A program made the translations under genes and the position numbers. Below are positions 1 to 7,504 of a stretch of 64,000 nucleotides of DNA, one piece after another; within the stretch, counting starts at the first letter, position 1, and each line of letters opens with the position of its first letter. The notes beneath the pieces are model-generated. The model saw only the letters and a list, made by a program, of their open reading frames with translations. It did not search any database and was not told the origin of the DNA. This stretch comes from Oscillospiraceae bacterium (lineage in GTDB: Bacteria > Bacillota > Clostridia > Oscillospirales > Oscillospiraceae): contig JAFUFT010000037.1 in the NCBI GenBank assembly GCA_017469795.1, positions 1 to 64,000 of the forward strand. The letters run 5' to 3'.

Positions 1-177
1 AACCTGCTTGACGCTATCCTCATATCATCCTGCTCAGAGCGCCCTGTTGGACGCTTAGATTGCTATACCCTTTTCTTTGCTGTCTACCAATTCACAACTT
101 TTCTCGAAATCGGGGTTGACTTTTAATAGTTAGTCTTTCTGTTTTGTAGTTTCATAGTCTTTCCAATCTGCGGGAGA

Positions 178-729
178 TTAACCGGCGACCGCCAGTTTCT
201 CCAGCGGGATGCCTCTGCGTACACAGCGACAGTAGACCTCTGTACATTGTTTATAGCGGCAGAAAATCTTTTTTGCCCGCTCAACGTCTCCGTAAACCTT
301 CCAGCAGCCGACACACTTGCAGCGGTCCGGCCCCTGCTCTACAAAGCCTTGCACATCCTCCGGAGGGTAACTGAGGAAGAGTCCGATCTCATGAGGAAAC
401 TGCTTCGACTCGCGAATGCGTCCCGAAAGGCGGCGGAGACAGTTTTCTGGCCGGGCCGGGTCGTATCCGAGGGATGAGAGCATATTTCTGGTCTCTTCTC
501 TGCCAAGGTCCTGCCTGAGCCGTGACGGGCGATAGACATAGACCTGAGCACGGTGCGTTCCGAACCCCAAAACCACCGCTCGGAGTCCCTTCGGCACCAG
601 CGTGCGGTTAAACCGGCGGAGCTCCTGAAAGACCTCTTGACGGCTTCGGTACTCCATGGCAAAAAGGTTCCCGGTTTTCATTCCGGCAAGGGTTGGCGCG
701 CAGAGGCGGACAAAAAGTTCTTCCGACAT
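178..729 (-). CDS. DUF3793 family protein
   Basis: A 183-residue cytoplasmic protein whose length and pattern fit DUF3793, a family seen in clostridia and often found near ferrous-iron or metal uptake genes. The C-terminal part carries clustered cysteines (CKCVGCWKVYGD, then C-RYKQC and YCRC), suggesting a metal or redox role, but no reaction is established. The ATG is preceded by AGGAGGAGCCT, which fixes the start. A consensus promoter and a leader with two inverted repeats lie upstream (750-845), so the gene is probably monocistronic and regulated on its own. No transporter is adjacent here. Family assignment is by recognition of the overall sequence; function is unknown. Confidence 0.8.
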   Translation of the reverse strand: MSEELFVRLCAPTLAGMKTGNLFAMEYRSRQEVFQELRRFNRTLVPKGLRAVVLGFGTHRAQVYVYRPSRLRQDLGREETRNMLSSLGYDPARPENCLRRLSGRIRESKQFPHEIGLFLSYPPEDVQGFVEQGPDRCKCVGCWKVYGDVERAKKIFCRYKQCTEVYCRCVRRGIPLEKLAVAG

Positions 730-749
730 AGGCTCCTCCTGTATGCGAA

Positions 750-767
750 TTAGTTATGGCTAACTAT
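750..767. promoter_or_regulatory. Inverted repeat, possible DtxR-type operator
   Basis: The arms TAGTTA (751-756) and TAACTA (761-766) flank TGGC. The whole resembles the iron-dependent DtxR/IdeR operator pattern TTAG-N-CTAA. It lies in the 5' leader of the DUF3793 gene, about 45-60 nt after the predicted start of transcription. The link to a DtxR-like regulator is inference from the pattern. Confidence 0.35.
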
Positions 768-774
768 ACTACCG

Positions 775-802
775 AAATATAACCGCCGAAGCGGTTATAT
801 TT
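775..802 (-). other. Perfect 12-bp leader hairpin with UUCG loop
   Basis: The arms AAATATAACCGC and GCGGTTATATTT are perfectly complementary around a four-base loop, which reads TTCG on the minus strand, an unusually stable tetraloop. The hairpin starts about 8 nt downstream of the predicted transcription start of the DUF3793 gene and about 90 nt after the end of the upstream panE-like gene. It could be a terminator for the latter, a transcript stabiliser, or an operator. Confidence 0.55.
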
Positions 803-816
803 GACTAACCGTTCAT

Positions 817-845
817 AATATAGCATATCATATCTCGGATGTCAA
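817..845 (-). promoter_or_regulatory. Sigma-A promoter of the DUF3793 gene
   Basis: On the minus strand TTGACA (840-845) is followed by a 17-bp spacer and TATATT (817-822). This is a near-perfect vegetative promoter. Predicted start of transcription is near 810. Confidence 0.75.
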
Positions 846-894
846 CTCAGTATTTACACGCAGGGAACAGGAACATCTTCGGAACGCTGTTTTC

Positions 895-1956
895 CTATTC
901 CCCCGCATGGATCAGTTCCGACAGATTATCCCGGCAGGCCTTCCGGGTGCCCGCCTCGATTTCCCGGATCATCTCACACAGCAGTTCATTGACCGGAACA
1001 GGTATGCCGAGCTCCCCTGCCCTTTTGCTCACGTAACCGTTCGTGTACCAGACTTCCAGGGGCCTGTGACGGCGGATATCGTTGGTGTAGGCATCCGACG
1101 GAGACATGGCAGCCGGCGGCACATCTCCCTCTTCCTGGGGAGGAAAAGGACGGCGCATGACGGCGAGGAACTTCTCCGTGAGTTCCGGCGCATCCTCCCG
1201 GGAAAGCTGGCCCCATTCGGACCGGGTCAGTCCCATGATCGGCTCAGGCTCCGTTCCGCAGGCCGCTTCCACAGCCATTACCTCCCCCGCCAGCTTCCCG
1301 AAGACCCGCTGGATCAGGGTGTCCTCATACCCGGCGAACAGCGGATATCCCGATACGGTTGCAACCGGGACCGTCAGACAAACCTCCGACAGTTTCTTCC
1401 ATCGAGCCGCCCGGATGTCATCTGTGACCTCTACCTCCTTGACACAGTAGAGGATCTGTTCCAGTTCCCGCAGCCGCGGAGTGAAGGAACCGTCGGGCTC
1501 TCCGATGATGAAATAACCGTCGTGGGTCATGATGTGGTTGGGCTCCGGGCACTGACCGCCTGCGAAACAGATACAGGGAATCACCCGCTCCTGCCCAGCA
1601 TAGCCGGCAATGACGTCGTCATTGATGCCGTTCTGAAGAGAGGTTACGAATCCATCCGGCGCCAGATGCGGGAGCATCTTCTCCATCGCGTCCTGCGTAT
1701 CGTTGGACTTTCCGGTGAGGAACAGGATGTCGAACCGCTCCTCTTTGTCCAGGTCATCCCAAAAAACGCTGTGGACCGGCTGCGTCCATTCCTCCGCGCC
1801 GAACGTGACCCGAATTCCCTTTTCGTTCAGCAGCTGCGCCATTTCCGGGCGGAACTGCGAGACCATCGTCACATCGTAACCGCCGCGGGATAAAAAGGCT
1901 CCCAGCATGAGACCGATGGAACCTGTACCGATGAGCGCCATATGCTTGTTTGTCAT
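895..1956 (-). CDS. Ketopantoate reductase-like protein (ApbA/PanE fold)
   Basis: A 353-residue NAD(P)-binding oxidoreductase of the 2-dehydropantoate 2-reductase (ApbA/PanE) superfamily. The N-terminal Rossmann motif reads ALIGTGSIGLMLGAFLSRGG, followed by a segment with FLTGKSNDT and SLQNGIND, the usual family motifs around the catalytic lysine. Family members reduce 2-dehydropantoate to pantoate, but many paralogs act on other 2-oxo acids, and no pantothenate genes are nearby. The ATG at 1956 has GGGAGGGACGATC directly upstream; an ATG 17 codons earlier lacks such a site. Length is somewhat above the usual 290-320 residues. Confidence 0.75.
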   Translation of the reverse strand: MTNKHMALIGTGSIGLMLGAFLSRGGYDVTMVSQFRPEMAQLLNEKGIRVTFGAEEWTQPVHSVFWDDLDKEERFDILFLTGKSNDTQDAMEKMLPHLAPDGFVTSLQNGINDDVIAGYAGQERVIPCICFAGGQCPEPNHIMTHDGYFIIGEPDGSFTPRLRELEQILYCVKEVEVTDDIRAARWKKLSEVCLTVPVATVSGYPLFAGYEDTLIQRVFGKLAGEVMAVEAACGTEPEPIMGLTRSEWGQLSREDAPELTEKFLAVMRRPFPPQEEGDVPPAAMSPSDAYTNDIRRHRPLEVWYTNGYVSKRAGELGIPVPVNELLCEMIREIEAGTRKACRDNLSELIHAGE

Positions 1957-2063
1957 GATCGTCCCTCCCGTGTTGTTGAGCCGTTCTTCGGATTTCCTCG
2001 ATCTCAACGCTGTTTCCGTGTTCCTCCAGAATAAAGAATGTTCTTCATTTCTCTCATGTCCCG

Positions 2064-2570
2064 TTACCGCTTGTCCTCTACCTCGATGATCTCCCCGACG
2101 AACATCCAGTGGGGCTGCCAGTTCCTGTAGATGCCCTGATTGATCTCATCGGCAAGACCTGCACGCTCAAAGGGCGCCTGATACAGCTTATGGCAGACGA
2201 AGGTCAGGTTGGCCTCTTCGAAAGTCACGCCGCCTGCCAGCTCCTTGGGGGTCAGGCCAGCCGCAGCGACCTTGTCTCCGTCCCGTCCGGAGTGCGCGCC
2301 CAGATAGCCCAGCGCTTTGCGGTATTCCGGCGGGAAGAAATCCACGGTAAAAACATCGCTCTCCTTCAGGAGCTCCCAGGTATAGCGGTCCGGGTTGATG
2401 TAGATCGTGGCGATGGGGCGTCCGCCGCCGGGACCACCCCAGATTGTTCCGAGACTGCCCCAAGCGATGGTGCAGGTGTTGTAGCGGCTGCTATCCCCTG
2501 CCGTGGCCAGCGCCCACTGGTTGTTGAACATGTCGAAGATCCTGTAGTCCCTGCTCTCGAATGGTTTCAC
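2064..2570 (-). CDS. Flavin reductase-like FMN-binding protein
   Basis: A 168-residue protein with the split-barrel flavin-binding fold of the flavin reductase family. FMN/FAD-contacting segments include NTCTIAWGSLG and PIATIYINPDRYTWELL, and the VDFFPPEYRKAL stretch is typical of clostridial members. These small cytoplasmic flavoproteins move electrons from NAD(P)H or a partner to flavins or acceptors. Translation starts at GTG (2568-2570), preceded by AGGAGGAATCAACG. The gene follows the YccF gene by 26 nt and is probably cotranscribed with it. The physiological partner is unknown. Confidence 0.8.
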   Translation of the reverse strand: MKPFESRDYRIFDMFNNQWALATAGDSSRYNTCTIAWGSLGTIWGGPGGGRPIATIYINPDRYTWELLKESDVFTVDFFPPEYRKALGYLGAHSGRDGDKVAAAGLTPKELAGGVTFEEANLTFVCHKLYQAPFERAGLADEINQGIYRNWQPHWMFVGEIIEVEDKR

Positions 2571-2596
2571 CGTTGATTCCTCCTGTTCCGGTTATG

Positions 2597-2965
2597 TCAG
2601 TATGCTCTGTAGATGACTGCTCCAAAGGGAGACAGCGCCAGTCTCGCGATTTTAAAAAACTGTTTTCCAAAGGGGATGCCGACGATCGTGACGCAGAGAA
2701 GGCATCCCAGCAGGAAGTTGCCGAGTGCGAGTTCCAGTCCGGAAACCAGAAACCACACCACATTTAAAAGGAAGGATCCGGCGCCACCCTGATATGCGTA
2801 TTCTTTGCCGTAGGGGCAGAACGACAGGGACGCAAGCTTGAAGCACTGCAAGCCAACGGGGATCCCCACAATGGTGATATACCACAGGAGCCCGGCGATG
2901 AGCCATCCGAATCCGCTCATAAGGCCTCCCAAAAGGAGCCAAAGCACGTTGCCAATAAATCTCAT
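2597..2965 (-). CDS. YccF domain inner membrane protein
   Basis: A 122-residue integral membrane protein made of two internally repeated YccF units, each containing TIVGIP (about residues 31-36 and 93-98) between hydrophobic segments. The first unit ends with a CPYGKE-type turn and the second with SPFGA, as usual in this family. Function is unknown. The start has AGAGGACAGAT upstream. It probably forms a two-gene transcript with the downstream flavin reductase. Confidence 0.85.
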   Translation of the reverse strand: MRFIGNVLWLLLGGLMSGFGWLIAGLLWYITIVGIPVGLQCFKLASLSFCPYGKEYAYQGGAGSFLLNVVWFLVSGLELALGNFLLGCLLCVTIVGIPFGKQFFKIARLALSPFGAVIYRAY

Positions 2966-3041
2966 ATCTGTCCTCTTTTCTTTATTATCCTCAAACTAAG
3001 ACCAGCCTTTTATATCTGATTGCTAAGATAGCGCACAGAAA

Positions 3042-3602
3042 TCAGCTGTTGGCCCAAGCGTAGCAGTATGCCTGGGTTCTGGCCGCAAAGGCTTCCGTCC
3101 GGAGAAGCTCCCGGATTTCCTCCTTTGTGTACCAGCCCGGAACAATTTCCTCGGCGTCAGAGGTGCTCATTCGGAATTCTCCCCTTGCTGCCCCGAATAC
3201 CGTGATATTACGTTCGTTGGAAAAGCCCACAGCGCTGTAGCTGTTGTCGAGAACGTCGTCGATGCGGATCAAATCCAGTCCGGTCTCTTCCCAAAGTTCC
3301 CGCTTCGCGCTCTCCTCCGGAGTCTCACCCGGATCGATCAGTCCGGCGGGGAAGTTGTAGATCCACTGTGCCATGGCCATGCGGTACTCCCGATTGATCA
3401 GGATGCGTTCCCCGCTGTCATCCGTCAGGATCATGATGACGGAATCCGGGGTCTTGTTCTGTAGCTCCTCCAGGGTTTGGATGTTTTTGTTTCGGCTGAC
3501 GATCTCATAGGTCTTGGAATGACCTTCCGCGGTCAGATAATCCACATCGTATCGGGTGATGAATTTTCCCTCCAAAATCTTTCGGATACCCTTGAAATCC
3601 AT
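3042..3602 (-). CDS. NUDIX hydrolase
   Basis: A 186-residue pyrophosphohydrolase with a complete NUDIX box beginning GLIDPGETPEES and ending with RELWEETGLDL, including the metal-binding REXXEE core. Such enzymes hydrolyse nucleoside diphosphate-X compounds such as ADP-ribose; the exact substrate cannot be read from the sequence. I place the start at ATG 3602, preceded by AAGGTGG, because an in-frame upstream ATG at 3650 lies inside the promoter (-10 at 3639-3644). Genes on both sides have their own signals, so it is probably monocistronic. Confidence 0.85.
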   Translation of the reverse strand: MDFKGIRKILEGKFITRYDVDYLTAEGHSKTYEIVSRNKNIQTLEELQNKTPDSVIMILTDDSGERILINREYRMAMAQWIYNFPAGLIDPGETPEESAKRELWEETGLDLIRIDDVLDNSYSAVGFSNERNITVFGAARGEFRMSTSDAEEIVPGWYTKEEIRELLRTEAFAARTQAYCYAWANS

Positions 3603-3638
3603 ATTGCTGAACCACCTTTGAACTGGAGTTTTTCTTGT

Positions 3639-3667
3639 ATTATACCGCATTTAACGGCGATTGTCAC
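3639..3667 (-). promoter_or_regulatory. Promoter of the NUDIX gene
   Basis: On the minus strand GTGACA (3662-3667), a 17-bp spacer and a perfect TATAAT (3639-3644). The -35 overlaps an imperfect inverted repeat with arms GTCACTT and AAGTGAC (3663-3688), which could be an operator. Confidence 0.75.
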
Positions 3668-3699
3668 TTCGCTTTGTCGAAAAGTGACTTTAGTTAAAA

Positions 3700-3748
3700 A
3701 CCTCCCCAAGTAAACCCTTTGGTTAATATCACGGGTCACTTGGGGAGG
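3700..3748 (-). terminator. Intrinsic terminator after yitT-like gene
   Basis: An 11-bp stem CCTCCCCAAGT/ACTTGGGGAGG (3738-3748 with 3701-3711), extended by an inner ACCC/GGGT pair, is followed on the minus strand by TTTTT. It ends transcription from the YitT-family gene before the NUDIX promoter. Confidence 0.8.
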
Positions 3749-3784
3749 ATTAGTGCTTTCGCGCTACTTTTTATGTGTTTGCAA

Positions 3785-4633
3785 TCACATTTCGTTGGAC
3801 TTGATATGCCGTCCGACGATCTCGGAAACCTCCGTGATTGTGGTAAACGTACTGCCATCCACACTGCCGATGATCGCCTTTAGTTCGAAGATCTCCGCGC
3901 GGGTCACAACGCAGTAGAGCACCTGCTTCTTCTGGCTGCTGACATATCCTTTACCCTCCATGAAGGTCACGGTCCGACCTAAGCGCTGATAGATCAGATC
4001 CGCCAGTTTCTGGCCGTTTTCCGTGACGATCATGACGGACTTTGTGGTGTCCAATCCCACTTCCACGATATCGATCACCCGGGAGGTGATGAAGTACATG
4101 ATCAGGGAATACATTCCCCGGTCCAGGCCGAACACCAGTCCAGCCACGAAGTAGATGACAACATTGATCAGCAGAATGATCTGTCCGACGGAAAAGGAGA
4201 ACTTCCGGTTCACCAGAATCGCCACGATCTCCGTGCCGTCCAGGCAGCTGCCGCCCCGGAGCACCAGACCCACGCCGACGCCAAGGAAGATGCCGCCGAA
4301 CACCACCGCCAGGATCGTATCCGAGGTGGCGTTCACCAGAGGCTCAAAGACAGCCGTCATGGCGGAAAACAGTGTCACCGCATAGATCACCTTCACTGCG
4401 AAGAGCTTTCCCATGGCCCGGACGCCAAGCAGCACAAAGGGTATATTGATGAGCACCACCAGCACGCCCAGCTTTACCGGGATGTAATGGGCAAGGATCA
4501 TGCTGATACCGGTAACGCCTCCGTCAAAGATGGCGTTGGGTACCAGAAACTCCTCCAGCGCGAAAGCTGCGATCACCGCTCCAAGGGTGATCAGCAGCCA
4601 GGGCAGGATCCTATCTTTCATTTTCCGGTTCAA
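3785..4633 (-). CDS. YitT family membrane protein (DUF2179)
   Basis: A 282-residue membrane protein with about five N-terminal transmembrane helices (residues ~10-190) and a C-terminal soluble DUF2179 domain, matching the YitT family. Typical motifs are the GGVTGISMIL segment after helix 1 and GGSCLDGTEI in the middle. Function is unresolved in the family. I choose TTG at 4633 because AGGAGG lies 6 nt upstream; the apparent earlier GTG start overlaps that ribosome binding site and a later ATG (4621) is too far from it. It lies downstream of two small membrane or secreted ORFs. Confidence 0.8.
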   Translation of the reverse strand: MNRKMKDRILPWLLITLGAVIAAFALEEFLVPNAIFDGGVTGISMILAHYIPVKLGVLVVLINIPFVLLGVRAMGKLFAVKVIYAVTLFSAMTAVFEPLVNATSDTILAVVFGGIFLGVGVGLVLRGGSCLDGTEIVAILVNRKFSFSVGQIILLINVVIYFVAGLVFGLDRGMYSLIMYFITSRVIDIVEVGLDTTKSVMIVTENGQKLADLIYQRLGRTVTFMEGKGYVSSQKKQVLYCVVTRAEIFELKAIIGSVDGSTFTTITEVSEIVGRHIKSNEM

Positions 4634-4670
4634 ATGGAACCTCCTATCTGTCACAGCGCATATCAGCGCA

Positions 4671-4754
4671 TCACTTGTTCATTTTGATATTGACCACAAC
4701 GGCCACGACAATGATCGCCACAAGAGCGACGATCCCGACGATGGTACCGGCCAT
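4671..4754 (-). CDS. 27-residue membrane peptide
   Basis: A very small ORF with a strong ribosome binding site (GGGGGAGGTGGCATC before the ATG). It encodes one hydrophobic helix, MAGTIVGIVALVAIIVVAVV, ending in the basic tail NIKMNK. It lies 37 nt upstream of the YitT-family start, so it may be cotranslated with it. It resembles single-span regulatory or accessory peptides of membrane proteins, but no family is recognised. Confidence 0.45.
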   Translation of the reverse strand: MAGTIVGIVALVAIIVVAVVVNIKMNK

Positions 4755-4879
4755 GATGCCACCTCCCCCGACCATCGGATCGGCTATGTCGTATCGAAAC
4801 AACTGTGCCGTTTGAGACCGCCCCGGTGAGTAGAGAAGACTCCCTGCGCCATGGTCACGGCACAGGTCCCGGGGCCGTA

Positions 4880-5281
4880 TCAACGGCTCTTTTTTCTGGT
4901 TCGATGAATCAGACTGACAATGGCCCGCCAGCTTGGCGCAGCAAACGGTACCAAATCGGCTGCATACCAGACCGGGCCAAAGGAGTATGCGGCCATACAC
5001 ATAGACGTGACATCGTAGGAACTGTCACTATTGCGCAGTGTCTCAAGCTTGGAAACTGTTTTGGCCCGCAGAACAGGCTGGATTGTATTATGCTGGCTCT
5101 CCTGGAAAAAGAGATCCGGATGCGGGATACCGGAGTGCGGGAGGATCGACGCCGCTCCCGAAAAAACCGGTTCCCGGTCAGCTTCATATGCAGCAAAGGC
5201 CTGACCGAATCCAAGCCCGGTCAGGATCAAAATCAGCGCAAGCGCCACGCAGTGAATCCGGTTTATTCTCCCGTATCGCAC
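4880..5281 (-). CDS. Small putative secreted or membrane-anchored protein
   Basis: A 133-residue hypothetical. The N-terminus has basic residues followed by a hydrophobic run (CVALALILILTGLGFG) and an AxA-like site (QAFAAY), consistent with a signal peptide or anchor. The remaining part has no recognised domain. Start is GTG at 5281, preceded by GGAGGTGATTTT. It sits 52 nt after the AEC carrier gene in the same orientation. The gene is unsupported by homology that I recognise, so it may be species-specific. Confidence 0.45.
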   Translation of the reverse strand: MRYGRINRIHCVALALILILTGLGFGQAFAAYEADREPVFSGAASILPHSGIPHPDLFFQESQHNTIQPVLRAKTVSKLETLRNSDSSYDVTSMCMAAYSFGPVWYAADLVPFAAPSWRAIVSLIHRTRKKSR

Positions 5282-5333
5282 AAAATCACCTCCGTACAAT
5301 CAGGCATTGGTTTCCCGGCACCTGATCCGTTGG

Positions 5334-6251
5334 TCAGTAGAGGACCCGCATCAGGATCGGAATGGTGACCACAGACAAAAGCGTTGTGATCAGGACGCCT
5401 TTGGAACTCATGGCTTCATCGCCCCCATACTGGGTAGAGAGCATGGTACAGTTTGTTGCCACCGGCAGAGACCACATGACCACCGTCATCCTTCCGACCA
5501 TATCCGGGATTGGAAACACCCGGACAATTGCCCAGACGACGATAGGGATCAGCACCAGCTTGAGAAGCGATAGAACGTAGATCCGCCAGTCAATAAACAC
5601 GGACCGCAGGGGAATCAGCGCCAGCGTTGAGCCAAGGATCAGCATGGCGCCCGGAATCGTAATGCCTGCCAGATAGTCCAGCGCAGTGATGATCAGTCCC
5701 GGAACCTTCACCGGCGACAAATAGAGGATCAGCGCAAGGGTCGCCGCAAGGATCGGGGGCGACAGCAGCGTTTTCGGGTCAAAACCCCTGCTCTCTCCCC
5801 CGCTCACCAGGTGCACGCCATAGGTGTACATCAAAAAGTTGAAGGGCATATTGTAGATCGCCGCATAAAACAGCGCCTGGGTTCCCATCAGCGCCGCCAC
5901 CACCGGAAATCCCATGAAAGCCGTATTGGAAAAGATGATCATCAGGCGGTATGTATCTCCATCCCGGCGGCCCATCCGCATGATCCTGGGAATTGCCATG
6001 GACAGGAGGATCACCAGCGCGAACGAGATCAGGGAGGCAGCCAGAAGCATCAGGATCTCCCAGATCGTCAGCACCTTCTCCCCTTCCATTACGGAGTGAA
6101 GGATCAGCGCCGGGGTCGTTACGTTGATGATAAAACCGGAAAAAGCCTTGTTGAAGGCGGCGTCCATCCACCCCAGCTTGTTGGCGGCGTATCCCACCAC
6201 AAGCAGCAGGAACAGAATGATCATCTGATTCGTGATCGCAGATATATCCAT
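5334..6251 (-). CDS. AEC family transporter (auxin efflux carrier-like)
   Basis: A 305-residue polytopic membrane protein of the auxin efflux carrier family, with about ten transmembrane helices in two five-helix halves. The segments AALMGTQALFYAAIYNMPFN and LPVATNCTMLSTQYGGDE match the crossing regions typical of bacterial AEC permeases such as MleP or MdcF. Family members export or exchange small organic acids; the substrate here is unknown. The start at ATG 6251 follows GGGAGTG at 11 nt. It heads the minus-strand gene run down to the YitT gene and is divergent from the MBL-rubredoxin gene. Confidence 0.85.
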   Translation of the reverse strand: MDISAITNQMIILFLLLVVGYAANKLGWMDAAFNKAFSGFIINVTTPALILHSVMEGEKVLTIWEILMLLAASLISFALVILLSMAIPRIMRMGRRDGDTYRLMIIFSNTAFMGFPVVAALMGTQALFYAAIYNMPFNFLMYTYGVHLVSGGESRGFDPKTLLSPPILAATLALILYLSPVKVPGLIITALDYLAGITIPGAMLILGSTLALIPLRSVFIDWRIYVLSLLKLVLIPIVVWAIVRVFPIPDMVGRMTVVMWSLPVATNCTMLSTQYGGDEAMSSKGVLITTLLSVVTIPILMRVLY

Positions 6252-6374
6252 AGTCTTTCTCACTCCCTGACCTTGATATCATATCACGGAACCCGGTTCC
6301 CGGCAAGTATTCCCTTCCGGTTTCAACAGTGACATTCCAACGGACCCGAAAGGAAAGTTGTTTTGGCTAAGACA

Positions 6375-6403
6375 TTGATTCGTTTTCAAAAATGTACTAT
6401 GAT
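6375..6403 (+). promoter_or_regulatory. Promoter of the MBL-rubredoxin gene
   Basis: TTGATT (6375-6380), a 17-bp spacer and TATGAT (6398-6403). Two related segments TTTTGGCTAA (6361) and TTTTGGCCAA (6423) flank it and could be regulator contacts. Confidence 0.65.
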
Positions 6404-6459
6404 GCTCCTGTAACGAAAACACTTTTGGCCAATTCTCTTAGACGAACGGAGGAATCGAC

Positions 6460-7401
6460 ATGATCATCAAAGCAGTCAAGTTCAGAAAAGACGGATTCTA
6501 CAGCCAACCCTTTGTCTTCGGCGGCGAAGAAGGCATGGAGCCGTTCGACCAGAGCATCCGCTACCGCGGCAGTCTCCAGAACTTCCTGATCGACACCGGC
6601 GACGAAGTGATCCTGGTGGACACCGGTCTTCCCTCGGGCACGCCGGAGGAGGTGCCGGATGAGAGCAGTCTCCTCTATACCGGCAAAGACATCTGCAGCT
6701 ATATGGATGCCTTCTGGGCGCTGGGTTACAAGCCGGAGCAGGTCACAAAGATCCTGCTGACCCACAAGCACAGCGATCACTCCGGAGAGCTTCGTTCCTT
6801 CCCGGATGCGAAGATCTATGTAAATGCGGAGGAGGTTTCCGCGGACGAGCTGCAGGGACTCCCGAACATCGTTCCCGTCACCTTTACAGATGGGGCGTAC
6901 TACAACTTCCCGGAGAGTCAGAAAATCTGTGACGGAATCACCTTCATCAAAGCCAAGGGCCACACCAACGGAAACAGCATCGTTGTGGTGGAAAATGACG
7001 GCCTGTTCTACATGATTCACGGCGACATCACCTATGTGGACGAAGCGCTTTATGCGAATAAGCTCTCCGTGGTCTTTGAGGATCTCCCCGCCGCCCGTGA
7101 GACTCTGGACCGGGTGTGTACCTTCGTTCGCGAGCATCCCACGGTCTACTGCGGCACCCACACGCCCCAAGGATATGAAAACCTGGAGGCAGCCCGGGTG
7201 ATGGATCTGGATCATCCGGTGGAGACGGTTCTGGCGGAGGTGGATTTCTCTGCAAAGCAGGCAACCGGCATCTACGTCTGTTCCATCTGTGGCTATGTGT
7301 ATGACCCGGCCGAGCACGACGGTGTCGCCTTCCGGGATCTGCCGGAGGATTGGAAGTGTCCGCGCTGCAAGCAGGGCAAGGATAAGTTCAATCCCGCCTG
7401 A
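6460..7401 (+). CDS. Metallo-beta-lactamase fold hydrolase fused to rubredoxin
   Basis: A 313-residue fusion. Residues 1-~260 form an MBL-fold domain with the metal motif THKHSDHSG (H102, H104, D106, H107), a GHTNGNS segment in place of the common GHTPG, and HGD near 187. Residues ~268-313 are a complete rubredoxin with Cys274, Cys277, Cys300 and Cys303 as the iron ligands (CSIC and CPRC). Rubredoxin supplies electrons at low potential, so the fusion suggests a redox-linked function rather than simple hydrolysis. There is no flavodoxin domain, which separates it from flavodiiron proteins. ATG follows CGGAGGAATCGAC. Own promoter and terminator. Confidence 0.85.
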   Translation: MIIKAVKFRKDGFYSQPFVFGGEEGMEPFDQSIRYRGSLQNFLIDTGDEVILVDTGLPSGTPEEVPDESSLLYTGKDICSYMDAFWALGYKPEQVTKILLTHKHSDHSGELRSFPDAKIYVNAEEVSADELQGLPNIVPVTFTDGAYYNFPESQKICDGITFIKAKGHTNGNSIVVVENDGLFYMIHGDITYVDEALYANKLSVVFEDLPAARETLDRVCTFVREHPTVYCGTHTPQGYENLEAARVMDLDHPVETVLAEVDFSAKQATGIYVCSICGYVYDPAEHDGVAFRDLPEDWKCPRCKQGKDKFNPA

Positions 7402-7422
7402 GTTTCAATACGGGAATCGCAC

Positions 7423-7468
7423 AAGGGGCGTTACAGAACGGTTTTGCCATTCTGTAACGCCCCTTTTT
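7423..7468. terminator. Strong intrinsic terminator
   Basis: A perfect 16-bp stem (AAGGGGCGTTACAGAA with its complement at 7450-7465), an 11-nt loop and TTTTT. It ends the MBL-rubredoxin transcript and, read on the other strand, can also serve the convergent MATE gene. Confidence 0.9.
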
Positions 7469-7504
7469 GATCGTCAAAAACTGCGTAAATTAAAAAGTCT
7501 TTCC

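Noticed and set aside
907..1893. Long plus-strand open frame opposite the ketopantoate-reductase-like gene
   Set aside because: It mirrors codon positions of the real gene on the other strand; translation is Arg/His-rich without any domain, a usual effect of GC-rich coding DNA.
3602..3650. Longer N-terminus of the NUDIX protein from the ATG at 3650
   Set aside because: The segment contains the perfect TATAAT and the transcription start; the ATG at 3602 has the ribosome binding site.
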